A DNA stretch of 64,000 nucleotides from Anderseniella sp963700895 (GCA_963700895.1 CAVOZI010000027.1:45131-109130); one strand, 5' to 3'; counted from the stretch's first letter, positions 43,417 through 53,082 are shown. Numbers and translations: made by a program. The notes: generated by a model not told the origin, from the letters alone.

Positions 43417-45314
43417 GGCTTCAGCCTTCCTGCGTTCTCGAGGAGCTCGATGATTTCACCGGCTGTAACGTCCGGCGTCTTCTCGCTGGTGTCGATGCGG
43501 ATCTCGGCGTTCTCCGGGGCTTCGTAGTCGGAGTCGATGCCGGTGAAGTTCTTGATCTGCCCGGCCCGCGCCTTGGCATACAGCCCCTTCACGTCGCGCG
43601 CCTCGCACACTTCCAGCGGGGTGTCCACGTACACCTCGATGAACTCGCCCGGCTCCATCATGTCGCGCGCCATGCGCCGTTCGGACCGGAACGGCGAGAT
43701 GAACGACACCAGCACGATGAGGCCTGCGTCCGCCATCAGCCGGGCTACCTCGGACACGCGGCGGATGTTTTCCACCCGGTCTGCATCGGTGAAGCCCAGG
43801 TCACGGTTCAGCCCGTGGCGCACATTGTCGCCGTCGAGCAGGTAGGTGTGGTGGCCCATCGCGGTGAGCCGCTTTTCCACGATGTTGGCCACGGTCGACT
43901 TGCCCGACCCGGACAGCCCGGTAAACCACAGCACCGTCGGCTTCTGGTTCTTGGAGGCAGAGCGCGTCTGCTTGTTCACGTCCAGCGCCTGCCAGTGAAT
44001 GTTGCTGGCGCGGCGCAGCGCGAAGTTGATCAGGCCAAGCCCGACCGTGTTGTTGGTGAACCGGTCGATGATGATGAACCCGCCAAGGTCGCGGTTGTCG
44101 GCATAGGCTGCGAACGGCACGGCCTCGTCCAGCGACAGGTTGCAGACCCCGATCTCGTTCAGCGCGAGGGTCTTGGCGGCGGTGTGTTCAAGCGTGTTGA
44201 CGTTCACCTCGTACTTCGGCTGGGCGAGCTTGCCGGGCACGGTGCGCGTGCCGAGCTTGATCAGGTAGGCGCGGCCGGGCAGCATTTCCTCGTCGCCCAT
44301 CCACAGCACCTGCGTCTCGAACTGGTCGGCGACCTCAACCGGTGCCCCGGCGGAGCAGATCACGCTGCCACGGCTGGCATCGACCTCGTCCTGCAAGGTC
44401 ACCATGATCGACTGGCCAGCGACGGCGGTTGAAAGGTCACCGTCCATTGTCACCAGCCGCTGGATGCGGCTTTCACGCCCGGATGGCAGTATCTTGACCT
44501 GATCGCCTGCTGTCAGCGTGCCGGAGGCCAGCGTACCGGCAAAGCCGCGGAACGTCCGGTCCGGGCGGCACACCCACTGTACCGGCAGGCGCGCAGGCTT
44601 TCCGCTGTCGGCAGCCATGATATCTACCGTTTCGAGGTGCTCCAGCAATGCCTTGCCGTCATACCACGGCGTTTCGCTGCCGCGCTCGATGACGTTGCAT
44701 CCGGCCAGCGCCGACATTGGGATGCAGGTCACATCGCCGGCACCGATCTCCAGTGCAAATGCGGCGAAGTCGGCGGAGATCCTGTCGAACACCGCCTGGT
44801 CATAGTCCACAAGGTCCATCTTGTTGATGGCGACCACAAGGTGGCGGATACCAAGCACGGTGGTGATATAGGCGTGGCGCCTCGTCTGGGTCAGGATGCC
44901 CTTGGTGGCATCGACCAGCAACACGGCAAGGTCGGCCGTCGAGGCACCCGTCGCCATGTTGCGGGTGTACTGTTCATGGCCCGGCGTGTCGGCCACGATG
45001 AACTTGCGTTTCGGGGTGGTGAAGGCGCGGTAGGCGACATCGATGGTGATGCCCTGTTCGCGCTCTGCGGCCAGTCCATCCACCAGCAGGGCAAAGTCGA
45101 TGTTCTGGCCTTGCGTGCCCATGCGCTTCGAGTCGGCTTCCAGCTGCGACAGCTGGTCGTCGAAGATCAGCTTGGATTCATACAGCAGCCGGCCGATCAG
45201 GGTGGACTTGCCGTCATCCACCGACCCACAGGTGATGAAGCGCAGCATGTCCTTGGCGGATTGCTCAGCCAGGTAGGCTTCGATGTTGTCGGCGGTCAGG
45301 TCGAGCTGGCGCAT
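43413..45314 (-). CDS. cysNC: Bifunctional sulfate adenylyltransferase GTPase subunit / APS kinase
   Basis: Fusion protein of 633 residues. The CysN GTPase comes first (G1 GSVDDGKST, G3 DTPGHEQY, G4 NKMD, then EF-Tu-like beta-barrels). A C-terminal APS kinase follows from about residue 445 (P-loop GLSGSGKST, DGDNVRHGLNRDLGF). With CysD it activates sulfate to APS using GTP hydrolysis and then phosphorylates APS to PAPS. PAPS feeds cysteine synthesis or sulfotransferases. It overlaps cysD by one base (TGATG) and the cyclodeaminase-like gene by four. It is full length with no anomalies. Confidence 0.95.
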   Translation of the reverse strand: MRQLDLTADNIEAYLAEQSAKDMLRFITCGSVDDGKSTLIGRLLYESKLIFDDQLSQLEADSKRMGTQGQNIDFALLVDGLAAEREQGITIDVAYRAFTTPKRKFIVADTPGHEQYTRNMATGASTADLAVLLVDATKGILTQTRRHAYITTVLGIRHLVVAINKMDLVDYDQAVFDRISADFAAFALEIGAGDVTCIPMSALAGCNVIERGSETPWYDGKALLEHLETVDIMAADSGKPARLPVQWVCRPDRTFRGFAGTLASGTLTAGDQVKILPSGRESRIQRLVTMDGDLSTAVAGQSIMVTLQDEVDASRGSVICSAGAPVEVADQFETQVLWMGDEEMLPGRAYLIKLGTRTVPGKLAQPKYEVNVNTLEHTAAKTLALNEIGVCNLSLDEAVPFAAYADNRDLGGFIIIDRFTNNTVGLGLINFALRRASNIHWQALDVNKQTRSASKNQKPTVLWFTGLSGSGKSTVANIVEKRLTAMGHHTYLLDGDNVRHGLNRDLGFTDADRVENIRRVSEVARLMADAGLIVLVSFISPFRSERRMARDMMEPGEFIEVYVDTPLEVCEARDVKGLYAKARAGQIKNFTGIDSDYEAPENAEIRIDTSEKTPDVTAGEIIELLENAGRLKP

Positions 45315-46225
45315 CAGAAATACCCTTCCTGCTTCTTCTTCTCCATCGAGGCGGACTGGTCATGATCGATGACACGGCCCGCGCGTTCCGACGTAGTCGT
45401 CACCAGCATCTCGGCGATGATTGCTTCCAGCGTGTCGGCGGTGCTTTCGGTGGCGCCGGTCAGCGGATAGCAGCCCAGCGTGCGGAACCGCACCGTCTTC
45501 ATCTGCGGTGTTTCGCCCGGCTCCAGTGGCATCCGGTCATCATCGACCATGATGAGTTCGTTGCCCCGCTTCACCACCGGGCGCTTCGCGGCGAAGTACA
45601 GTGGCACGATGGGAATGCCCTCGTCGCGGATGTACTGCCAGATGTCGAGCTCGGTCCAGTTGGACAACGGAAACACGCGCATCGATTCACCCTTGTTGAT
45701 GCGGGTGTTGTAGGTGCGCCAGAGCTCGGGCCGCTGGTTTTTCGGGTCCCAGCGATGCTGCGCATTGCGGAACGAGAAGATGCGTTCCTTGGCGCGGGAT
45801 TTTTCCTCGTCGCGGCGCGCACCGCCGAACGCGGCATCGAAGCCATGCAGGTCAAGTGCCTGCTTCAGCCCCTCGGTTTTCATGATGTCGGTGTGCCGGG
45901 CGGAGCCGACCGAGAACGGGCTGACGCCTGCCTTGACACCGTCCTGGTTGATGTGGACCAGCAGGTTGAAGCCCAGGTCTTTCGCCATGCGCTCGCGAAA
46001 TTCGATCATTTCGCGGAACTTCCACGTGGTATCCACGTGCAGCAGCGGAAATGGCGGCTTGGCCGGGTAGAACGCCTTCATGGCCAGGTGCAGCATGACA
46101 GCCGAATCCTTGCCGATGGAATACAGCATCACAGGGCGCTCGCACTGGGCTGCCACCTCGCGCATGATGTGGATGCTTTCGGCTTCAAGCTGGCGCAGGT
46201 GGGTCAGTCTGGTCTCGGCAGTCAT
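45314..46225 (-). CDS. cysD: Sulfate adenylyltransferase subunit 2
   Basis: PP-loop ATP pyrophosphatase of 303 residues that forms the catalytic subunit of ATP sulfurylase with CysN. It shows the loop YSIGKDSAVMLHLA, the LHVDTTWKF block, FGGARRDEEKSRAKER, the FPLSNWTELDIWQYI block and the TLGCYPLTGA element. I prefer ATG 46225 (MTAETRL). A further in-frame ATG at 46255 adds ten residues. It is the first gene of the cysD-cysNC-cyclodeaminase operon and diverges from the MttB-family gene across about 190 bases that must contain both promoters. I could not single them out. Confidence 0.95.
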   Translation of the reverse strand: MTAETRLTHLRQLEAESIHIMREVAAQCERPVMLYSIGKDSAVMLHLAMKAFYPAKPPFPLLHVDTTWKFREMIEFRERMAKDLGFNLLVHINQDGVKAGVSPFSVGSARHTDIMKTEGLKQALDLHGFDAAFGGARRDEEKSRAKERIFSFRNAQHRWDPKNQRPELWRTYNTRINKGESMRVFPLSNWTELDIWQYIRDEGIPIVPLYFAAKRPVVKRGNELIMVDDDRMPLEPGETPQMKTVRFRTLGCYPLTGATESTADTLEAIIAEMLVTTTSERAGRVIDHDQSASMEKKKQEGYF

Positions 46226-46416
46226 CGCGGATGTCCGTTCTTGCAAGGCGTACAATCATCCCTGCTGGGCGGTGGGTTCGTGGGTAATGCTTTCACCGTG
46301 CTTTGAGGTGGTTGTCAATTGTATGGCTTGCCGCGTCAACATGCTGTCGCTTGCCGTCATGCCGCGGCGTACCGGTGCGCCTACCGTCATCCGGGTCTGG
46401 AACATGGAGCAGCGTG

Positions 46417-47964
46417 ATGGTTGGACGTGACGGAGGCAGGCGCAGGGGCCGCGGCGAACAGGGCCGCGAGTCGCGCAGCGTGCGCCACTTGCCGGAACCC
46501 TTGCCACCGCTGGTCAACCCGTTGCCGCCGGTTGAACTGCTCGGACAGGACCAGCTCATGCGCATCGTCGATGCGGCCTACCGGGTGCTGGACGAGGCCG
46601 GGCTGGAAATCCTGTCGGACCGCTGCCTTGATATCTACGCTGCCAACGGCTGCCGGGTCGACCGCGCGACCCGGATGGTGCGCATGGACCGCGACACGAT
46701 TGAACATTTCGTGGCGCTGGCGCCCGAGACGTTCGACCTGCACGCCCGCAACCCGGCGCGCAGCACGGTGATCGGTGGCAACACGGTCAATTTCAACACC
46801 GTCGGATCGCCCCCCAACATCAACGATATCGACAATGGACGCAGGTCTGGCAGCTATGACGACCTGGTGCGGCTGGTGAAACTCAACCACTCGCTGGGCG
46901 TGGCGCACACCATGGGCGGTTCCGTCGTTGAGCCAATGGACCTGCCGGTGCCGACCCGGCATCTCGACAATGCCTATGCGCTGCTGAAATACACCGACCG
47001 GGCTGCCTTCGTGCGGTCCGTGGGGCGCTTCCGGGCGATGGATGCGATCGAGATGGTGGCGATTGCCCGTGGTGTCAGCGTGGAGCACCTGAACACAGAG
47101 TGTTCGCTGCTGACGTCGTTCAACGTCAACAGTCCGCGCCGGGTGGACGAGGAACTGCTCGACGGCCTGCTGTGCTTCGGCGAGCACGGCCAGGCTGTTG
47201 CCATCACCCCGTTCACGCTGGCCGGCGCCATGAGCCCGGTCACGGTGGCAGGCGCGCTGGTACAGCAGACCGCGGAAGCCCTGGGTGTGATTGCCTTGTC
47301 GCAGATGGCGAACCCCGGTGCGCCGGTGCTGTTCGGCGGGTTTACCTCGAACGTGGATATGAAGACGGGTGCGCCTGCCTTCGGCACGCCGGAATACGTG
47401 CAGGCGGTCCTGATCGGTGGACAGCTCGCCCGGCACTTCAAGCTGCCGTACCGGTCATCCAACGTGAATGCGTCCAACTGTGTCGATGCGCAATCAACCT
47501 GGGAATCGGCCATGTCGCTGTGGGCCTGCGTCATGTCCCACGTCAACGTGGTGCATCACGGGCTGGGCTGGCTGGAAGGCGGGTTGTCCGCCTCGCTGGA
47601 AAAGACCGTGATCGACGCCGAGATGATCCGGCAATGGGCCGCCAGCGTGAAGCCGTTCGACGTGAGCGATGACGCGCTCGCCGTCGATGCGATCAAGGGG
47701 GTAGAGCCTGGCGGGCACTTCTTCGGTACCGAACATACCCTTGGCCGCTATGAACACGCGTTCTACGCCCCGATGGTGTCTGACTGGCGCAACTATGAAA
47801 ACTGGTTTGAGGACGGTGCGAAAACCGCGACGCAGCGGGCAAATACCGTCTGGAAACAGATGCTTGAGGACTATGAAGAGCCGCCGATGGACGACGCCGC
47901 CGACGAGGCATTGAAAGCCTTCATGGCGCGCCGCAAGCACGAGTTGAAAGACTGGCAAGCCTAG
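46417..47964 (+). CDS. Trimethylamine methyltransferase (MttB)-family protein, non-pyrrolysine
   Basis: MttB-superfamily corrinoid methyltransferase-like protein of 515 residues, started at ATG 46417 (GGAG at 46405-46408). The frame is continuous with no internal amber codon, so it is a non-pyrrolysine member. Such homologues demethylate quaternary amines such as glycine betaine or related osmolytes. Visible blocks are PPNINDIDNGRR, GGSVVEPMDLPVP, GALVQQTAEALGVIALSQM and VNVVHHGLGWLEGG. No corrinoid protein (MttC) or reductive activase lies beside it. It converges with the aconitase X operon, overlapping its stop by 4 bases. Confidence 0.85.
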   Translation: MVGRDGGRRRGRGEQGRESRSVRHLPEPLPPLVNPLPPVELLGQDQLMRIVDAAYRVLDEAGLEILSDRCLDIYAANGCRVDRATRMVRMDRDTIEHFVALAPETFDLHARNPARSTVIGGNTVNFNTVGSPPNINDIDNGRRSGSYDDLVRLVKLNHSLGVAHTMGGSVVEPMDLPVPTRHLDNAYALLKYTDRAAFVRSVGRFRAMDAIEMVAIARGVSVEHLNTECSLLTSFNVNSPRRVDEELLDGLLCFGEHGQAVAITPFTLAGAMSPVTVAGALVQQTAEALGVIALSQMANPGAPVLFGGFTSNVDMKTGAPAFGTPEYVQAVLIGGQLARHFKLPYRSSNVNASNCVDAQSTWESAMSLWACVMSHVNVVHHGLGWLEGGLSASLEKTVIDAEMIRQWAASVKPFDVSDDALAVDAIKGVEPGGHFFGTEHTLGRYEHAFYAPMVSDWRNYENWFEDGAKTATQRANTVWKQMLEDYEEPPMDDAADEALKAFMARRKHELKDWQA

Positions 47965-48377
47965 CGGCCGATCTCCACCGTGCCATCGCGGCAAACCATG
48001 GCCGTGCGGGCGCTCGCAAGTGTGTCATAGTCCGCGCCGCTGACTTCCAGCACGGGGCAGGCGATGCCGTACAGCCTGAGCGCAACGGCTGCACCGACCA
48101 TGACGTTGACATCGCCTTCGCCCATGATGATGGCGGCGGGGCCTGAACCGTTGCGGATTGCCTCGGCCAGCGCACCAGGTGTGGTGCCGGACCCGCGCGA
48201 TGCAGGCAACACAAGGATGCGGCCCTGCAGGCAGACGCCGCGCTGCGGGTGGTTGTTGTCGAGGATAATTCCCGTCATCGGGTCGAAACCACCCCAGAAA
48301 CTCAAGGGTTCATCGAGCCGCAGGACATCGCCTGATGCCTCGCCCTCGAACAGCACGCGAGACCCGATGTGCATCAC
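47961..48377 (-). CDS. Aconitase X, small (swivel) subunit, DUF126
   Basis: Protein of 138 residues matching the swivel domain of aconitase X (AcnX): FWGGFDPMTGIILDNNHPQRG with the substrate-contacting region, then GSGTTPGALAEAIRNG. In two-subunit AcnX the small and large chains form one active site with an iron-sulfur cluster. Characterised bacterial AcnX enzymes dehydrate cis-3-hydroxy-L-proline, and archaeal ones dehydrate mevalonate 5-phosphate. Its start overlaps the stop of the large subunit (ATGA), so the subunits are co-translated. It is the last gene of a five-gene minus-strand operon. Confidence 0.88.
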   Translation of the reverse strand: MMHIGSRVLFEGEASGDVLRLDEPLSFWGGFDPMTGIILDNNHPQRGVCLQGRILVLPASRGSGTTPGALAEAIRNGSGPAAIIMGEGDVNVMVGAAVALRLYGIACPVLEVSGADYDTLASARTAMVCRDGTVEIGR

Positions 48378-49654
48378 TCCAGACCCTTCCAGATGGCCGA
48401 ATCACGCCAGACTTCGCCACGCACCGCACTTTCGGCGCATTCCAGTAGCGATCCGAAACATACCTCCACGCCGAGCTGTCCTGGCGCATACCAGGCCCAC
48501 TTGGCGGCATTGGTCATGACCCGTCCCCTGCAGCCGCGTACAGCGGGTGAAAAGTAGCTGCAGGTGTCAACCATGATGTCGGCGCCTGCGGCTTCAAGAT
48601 CAGCAATCCAGCCCTTTTGCGCCGCCAGTTCCCGCACGTGGCGGCTTGTCGAAATGCTCAGTTTCACGCCATTTTTTACCTTGCGGCCGGTCAACATGGG
48701 CGCAAGTGCTGCGAATTCGGTGAAGGAGAAATGCGGCGTGCCGAGTGCGACCATTTCGAGTGGCCCGTCGCTGGCCGATGTCAGTTGCCGGCGCGCCCGC
48801 CCGAGGTCTTCCAGAGTTATTGTTTCGACTCGCTTTGGTCTGGCTTCGCCGAAGGCTGAGGCGTAATCCCGTGCTTCCGGGGTACGGCCAATGCCGTGCC
48901 AGTGCTCGACGCCACCGGCGGACGCCGCTGCGGCAGAGATTGCCTTGAGCGCATCCTCTCCGGTGTCTGCGTCCAATGCATCGATGGCAGGCACGTCATG
49001 GCCAGAGCGTTCGCCCATCACCGTGCCGAGCAGGTGGAAGTAGATGTCCTGCCGCTTCAGGCTGTCCGGCACGGCGCTGGTGTCGACCAGCACCGTGGCC
49101 TTGCGGCCTTCGTCGGTGTGCAGGCCGCAGAACGGCGCATGGCCGGTCATGGCGCAGGCCACGTCGAGATAGTCGCCGTACTTGTTGGTACGGGCGCCGA
49201 CAACGGCATTGTAGAAGCTGACGGCGTTGGACTCGCCCACGACGATATGGTCGCCAAGGGCGGGCCGGCCGGGCAACTGGTAGGGCGCGCAGGTCCACAC
49301 CGTCTTGCAGCCAAGCTGGGCGTACAGCTGCATCAACTCACGGGCACCGCGAGCCATCTCTGTGCCGCGGTCGCGGACGGTGTCATCGGCCAGGCTGACC
49401 AGGCCGTTGTTGGTCCAGGCCGGCACAGCGAACGTTCCCCCGCCCTCCAGCATGAAGCGGGCGAAGTCCACATGGGCCTGGCCCGCGTAGAAGCACGCAT
49501 CGATGTGGGCGAAGGTCACCGGCACCAGTTCCGTCGCGCCCATGACGCGGGCGGCGCGCAAGACCAGCTCCATGGCGAACTGCATGGCCGGGCCACGGCG
49601 GCCCTCCAGCATGTCGCGGCAGTCATCGTTCAAGGTCAGGGCAATATCGCTCAT
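48374..49654 (-). CDS. Aconitase X, catalytic large subunit, DUF521
   Basis: Catalytic subunit (426 residues) of a two-chain AcnX. Landmarks are AHIDACFYAGQAHVDFAR, FAVPAWTNNG, ESNAVSFYNAVVGARTNKYG, the Cys-containing AMTGHAPFCGLH and the C-terminal VDTCSYFSPAVRG and MTNAAKWAWYAPG. These carry the cysteines expected to ligate the cluster. The most probable reaction in bacteria is dehydration of cis-3-hydroxy-L-proline to delta1-pyrroline-2-carboxylate, but other hydroxy-amino acids are possible. It overlaps both neighbours (HAD gene and small subunit) by ATGA, showing strict coupling. Confidence 0.88.
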   Translation of the reverse strand: MSDIALTLNDDCRDMLEGRRGPAMQFAMELVLRAARVMGATELVPVTFAHIDACFYAGQAHVDFARFMLEGGGTFAVPAWTNNGLVSLADDTVRDRGTEMARGARELMQLYAQLGCKTVWTCAPYQLPGRPALGDHIVVGESNAVSFYNAVVGARTNKYGDYLDVACAMTGHAPFCGLHTDEGRKATVLVDTSAVPDSLKRQDIYFHLLGTVMGERSGHDVPAIDALDADTGEDALKAISAAAASAGGVEHWHGIGRTPEARDYASAFGEARPKRVETITLEDLGRARRQLTSASDGPLEMVALGTPHFSFTEFAALAPMLTGRKVKNGVKLSISTSRHVRELAAQKGWIADLEAAGADIMVDTCSYFSPAVRGCRGRVMTNAAKWAWYAPGQLGVEVCFGSLLECAESAVRGEVWRDSAIWKGLE

Positions 49655-50346
49655 GCCGGGATGTTGAGCATTTCACCGATCAAGGCAAGCGTCTGCGCAT
49701 GGTCGCCGGTGACGTGGCGCGCGCCATGCTGCGACAGGCGGTTGCGCTTTTCTTCCGCTACGTGGAAGCCGATGAAATGCGTGCCGTTGACCTGGGCTGC
49801 CTCGAGGTCGTTCAGGTTGTCGCCGATGTAGACGATGCTGTCCGGGCCCAGTCCCAGCCCTGCAATAACCCGGGCGAGGATCTGGTGCTTGTGGCCGCCC
49901 TCGTCTGCGGCACCCGGGTGCGCGCTGACATGGTGCCACATGCCAGCTTTCACGAGCCTCACTTCAGCTGCGCGGCGCAGGTTGGCCGTGGCCATGCCAA
50001 GTGCCAGCTCCGGCTGGCGCGTGGACAATGCCGCCAGCAGGGCATCGGCGCCGGCCACGGCTGACACGACGATGCGGCCGTCCTCGATGCCGCCGGTCAG
50101 TTCGCGGTCGTAGGCTTCCAGGAAACTGTCGTAGTGATGCGGACCAAACCCGGTGCCGAGGTGTTCACCAAGCACCTGGTGAACGATTTCCCGGTCATTG
50201 CGGATCGCATAGCTGTTCCAGTCGTTGGACAGGTTCTCTATACCGAACAAAGTCCTGAACGGCGCGAAGAAGGCGGCTTCCTCTTCCGGGCCCAGATGCA
50301 GCAGCGGCCCGTCCACATCAAATATCACCGCCTGACGCGCCGTCAT
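49651..50346 (-). CDS. HAD-superfamily hydrolase (phosphoglycolate-phosphatase-like)
   Basis: Protein of 231 residues with HAD motifs: motif I FDVDGPLLHL (nucleophile Asp and general acid Asp), motif II in MATAN and motif IV GDNLNDLEAA, with a helical cap between residues 20 and 100. The conserved Thr/Val after DxDG is replaced by Pro. Its stop overlaps the AcnX large-subunit start and its start lies 6 bases after the ThDP decarboxylase stop, so it belongs to the same operon. It probably hydrolyses a small phosphorylated metabolite or repairs a damaged one. The substrate cannot be inferred. Confidence 0.85.
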   Translation of the reverse strand: MTARQAVIFDVDGPLLHLGPEEEAAFFAPFRTLFGIENLSNDWNSYAIRNDREIVHQVLGEHLGTGFGPHHYDSFLEAYDRELTGGIEDGRIVVSAVAGADALLAALSTRQPELALGMATANLRRAAEVRLVKAGMWHHVSAHPGAADEGGHKHQILARVIAGLGLGPDSIVYIGDNLNDLEAAQVNGTHFIGFHVAEEKRNRLSQHGARHVTGDHAQTLALIGEMLNIPA

Positions 50347-50352
50347 GGAAGA

Positions 50353-51951
50353 TCAACCCCGCACGATCGCCGGACGGATTTCGATCAGCACCGGCTTGTC
50401 TGCCGAGAGGGCTGTGGCAAGTGCTGCGGTCAGTTCCTTCAGCGAGGCCGGTTGCAGCGCGTCGCAGCCGTAGGCGCGGGCAAGGGCGGCAAAGTCCGGG
50501 TTGCGCAAGGTCACCGCGTTGGGCTGGATGCCCTTGTTGACCATGTCGTCGCGGATCTGGCCCAGCGCATCATTGTTCCACAGCAGGACGACCAGCGGCT
50601 TGCCCATTTCTGCCGCCGTGCCAAGCTCGTTGCAGGTGTACTGGAAGCCATAGTCCCCGGCCAGCGCCACAACCACGCGGTCATCAATGCCGGCACGCGC
50701 CCCGATTGCCGCGGGCAGGGCGTAACCAAGCGTGCCAAATCCCGCGGGGTGCAGGTAGCAGCCCGGCTGCTCGAACGGCAGCACCTCGTTGGCGGCGTAG
50801 GCGATCTGCGTCATGTCCGAGGCAACGATGGCATCGGCGGGCAGGCCGGCCCGGACCACGTCCAGCACGGTCTTGATGACGGTGCGCATCTCGTCGTGCG
50901 AGGCCTCGCAAGCGGCATGAAGCGCGCGCACCTCGTCAGCGCGGCCCTGCTTTCGCGCGCCGTTGGGCAGGCTGTCGGCGATGATCTCCAGGGCACGCCT
51001 TGCATCACCAAGGATGGCCACGTCCGCCGCATAGGGGCGGACAAGCGATGACGGGTCGAGATCGATCCGGATCAGCTTGCCACCGGTCTGGAACGCCTGG
51101 TCCCACAGGTCTGTTTCCGACAATTCAGTGCCGGCGGCCAGCACCGCATCGGCTGCCCGGATCACCTTCGACGCGGCCGGGTTTGGCAGCAGCGCACCTG
51201 CCACCAGCGGATGGCTGGCGGGAACCGCGCCCTTGGCGGCGATGGTGGTAAAGATCATGGCGCCCGTGCGTTCAGCAATCTCGAGGGCGGCGTCACCGGC
51301 ATTGCGGGCACCACCGCCGAGGATAATCACCGGACGCGATGCCTTGGCCAGCACCACGACTGCCTCGTCAAGCGCTGCCTCACAGGGCCGCATGCGTGAA
51401 GACCGCTGGCGCGGTGTCCAGCCGTCGCCTGCCGGATACTTCAGCACGTCCAGCGGAATCTCGATGTAAACCGGCCTCGGCCTTGACGTGTGGAACAGCT
51501 CGAAGGCCTCCGCGATGCGGTCCTGCACGTCGCGGGCGGTGTAGCACACCGAGGCAACCTGCGAGACCGAGGCTGCGGCATCAAGCTGCGAGCGCATCTC
51601 GTGCAGTCGGCCACGGCCCTGGCCTGCGTCCTTCACGTCCAGCGTGGACGAGATCACCAGCATCGGCACCGAGTCCGAATAGGCCTGGCCCATCGGGGTA
51701 AGAATGTTGGTCAGCCCCGGACCAGTGATGGTGAAGCAAACGCCCGGCTTGCCGGTGGCACGGGCATAGCCGTCGGCCATGAAGCCTGCGCCCTGCTCAT
51801 GGCGCGGCAGGATGTGGGTGATGGCCGAGCGCGGCAATGCGCGGTACATCTCGACATTGTGCACACCCGGTATGCCGAACACCGTGTCCACGCCGTAGCC
51901 TTCAAGCAGCCCGACCAGCGCTTCGCCGACACTCGTTTCACCGTCGCTCAT
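50353..51951 (-). CDS. Thiamine-diphosphate-dependent decarboxylase, 5-guanidino-2-oxopentanoate decarboxylase-like
   Basis: ThDP enzyme of 532 residues in the acetolactate-synthase fold family. The N-terminal FGIPGVHNVEMYRALPRS block, RHEQGAGFMADGYARATGKPG (catalytic Glu is in the preceding strand) and ITGPGLTNILTPMGQAYSDS resemble AruI-type 2-ketoarginine decarboxylases more than acetolactate synthases. The C-terminal ThDP/metal motif is GDYGFQYTCNELGTAAEMG with WNNDALGQI. No small regulatory subunit is adjacent. The operon context (FAD amine oxidase upstream, AcnX downstream) suggests decarboxylation of a 2-keto acid derived from an amino acid. Confidence 0.8.
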   Translation of the reverse strand: MSDGETSVGEALVGLLEGYGVDTVFGIPGVHNVEMYRALPRSAITHILPRHEQGAGFMADGYARATGKPGVCFTITGPGLTNILTPMGQAYSDSVPMLVISSTLDVKDAGQGRGRLHEMRSQLDAAASVSQVASVCYTARDVQDRIAEAFELFHTSRPRPVYIEIPLDVLKYPAGDGWTPRQRSSRMRPCEAALDEAVVVLAKASRPVIILGGGARNAGDAALEIAERTGAMIFTTIAAKGAVPASHPLVAGALLPNPAASKVIRAADAVLAAGTELSETDLWDQAFQTGGKLIRIDLDPSSLVRPYAADVAILGDARRALEIIADSLPNGARKQGRADEVRALHAACEASHDEMRTVIKTVLDVVRAGLPADAIVASDMTQIAYAANEVLPFEQPGCYLHPAGFGTLGYALPAAIGARAGIDDRVVVALAGDYGFQYTCNELGTAAEMGKPLVVLLWNNDALGQIRDDMVNKGIQPNAVTLRNPDFAALARAYGCDALQPASLKELTAALATALSADKPVLIEIRPAIVRG

Positions 51952-51963
51952 GGAAATTCCTTT

Positions 51964-53082
51964 TCAGTTGGCGGCAAACCTTGCCGGGGAAATGGTAGCC
52001 TGCTCAAGCCCGGCCGCGATGATGTCAGCCGGTACCTGGCCTGAATTGACCAGCCCTGCCACCAGCCGCGCCACGGCAGGAGCGGTCTGGATGCCGTAGC
52101 CGCCCTGGCCTGCCACCCAGATGAAGTTGTCCTGTTCTTCGTCGAAGCCGATCACCGGGTTGCCGTCCCCGGCGAATGATCGCAATCCGCCCCACGTCTG
52201 GCCGGCATGGGTTACCTCGAAATCGATGACTTGCTGGAACTGTTCGACCGCCTCGGCCAGTGCCATGTCGTCTGCCCAGGCGTCGTGCGGGTCAACCGGC
52301 GTGGCGTCGGCAGGTGACAGCATGAGGCGTCCGCCCATCGGCTTGAAGTAGAACAATTCACCGGCCCCGAAGCACAGCGGCCAGCCGTCCAGTCCGCAGC
52401 CGCCGGGCATGTCCAGCAGCATGGCGGAGCGCCGCTTCGGCGTGATGGCAATGGCTTGTGCCCTGGCAAGCCGCGCCAGCTCGCTGGCCCAGCCGCCACC
52501 GGCGTTGATCACCATGGCTGCGCTGTACTGCTCGCCCTTCGCCGTCTCCACCTGCCACGCGCCATAATGCCGGGTGAAGCCCGTAACCTCTGCCTTGTAG
52601 TGAACTGTGCCGCCGCGTGCCTTCAGTTGCCTGACGTAGCCTTGCAGCAGCAGGTCCACGTCGATGTCGCGGGCGGCATCATCGATCAGGGCCGCGACCA
52701 GCGCGCCGCGCCGCAGCAGCGGCACACGGGCGTAAAGCTCGTCCAGCGCCATGTCGCGCAGGCCCAGCGCCTTGCCTTCGGCAATGTGGTCTTCTTCGCC
52801 GGCCGCGATCATCATCACCTCGCCGCGCGGGGACAACAGCGGCGCAGGCCAGAATTCAGCATCAGCGCCTGTCAGAAACGCCTCGCTGGCGCGCGCCAGC
52901 GCCTGGATGGCAGGCGGGCCATAGCTCGGCACGAAGGTCGCGGCCGAGCGCCCGGTGGAGTGATACCCGGCAGCCGTCTCGCGCTCCAGCACGCACACCT
53001 TGTGGTCCTGGGCCAGTTCGGCTGCGGCGGACATGCCGGCAATGCCGCCACCGATGATGATGATGTCGAAAACCCTGGTCAT
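51964..53082 (-). CDS. FAD-dependent oxidoreductase, D-amino-acid oxidase (DAO) family
   Basis: Flavoprotein of 372 residues with N-terminal dinucleotide-binding motif IIIIGGGIAGMSAAAELA, the ERE acidic residue at the end of beta-2, the AGYHSTGRSAA region and the C-terminal FAD motif GYGIQTAPAVARLVAGL. The pattern is that of DadA/glycine oxidase-type enzymes, which oxidise the C-N bond of amino or N-methyl amino acids to the imino acid. It is the first gene of the minus-strand operon with the ThDP enzyme, HAD protein and AcnX subunits. Its start faces the divergent ectoine-hydrolase-like gene across 94 bases. Confidence 0.85.
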   Translation of the reverse strand: MTRVFDIIIIGGGIAGMSAAAELAQDHKVCVLERETAAGYHSTGRSAATFVPSYGPPAIQALARASEAFLTGADAEFWPAPLLSPRGEVMMIAAGEEDHIAEGKALGLRDMALDELYARVPLLRRGALVAALIDDAARDIDVDLLLQGYVRQLKARGGTVHYKAEVTGFTRHYGAWQVETAKGEQYSAAMVINAGGGWASELARLARAQAIAITPKRRSAMLLDMPGGCGLDGWPLCFGAGELFYFKPMGGRLMLSPADATPVDPHDAWADDMALAEAVEQFQQVIDFEVTHAGQTWGGLRSFAGDGNPVIGFDEEQDNFIWVAGQGGYGIQTAPAVARLVAGLVNSGQVPADIIAAGLEQATISPARFAAN

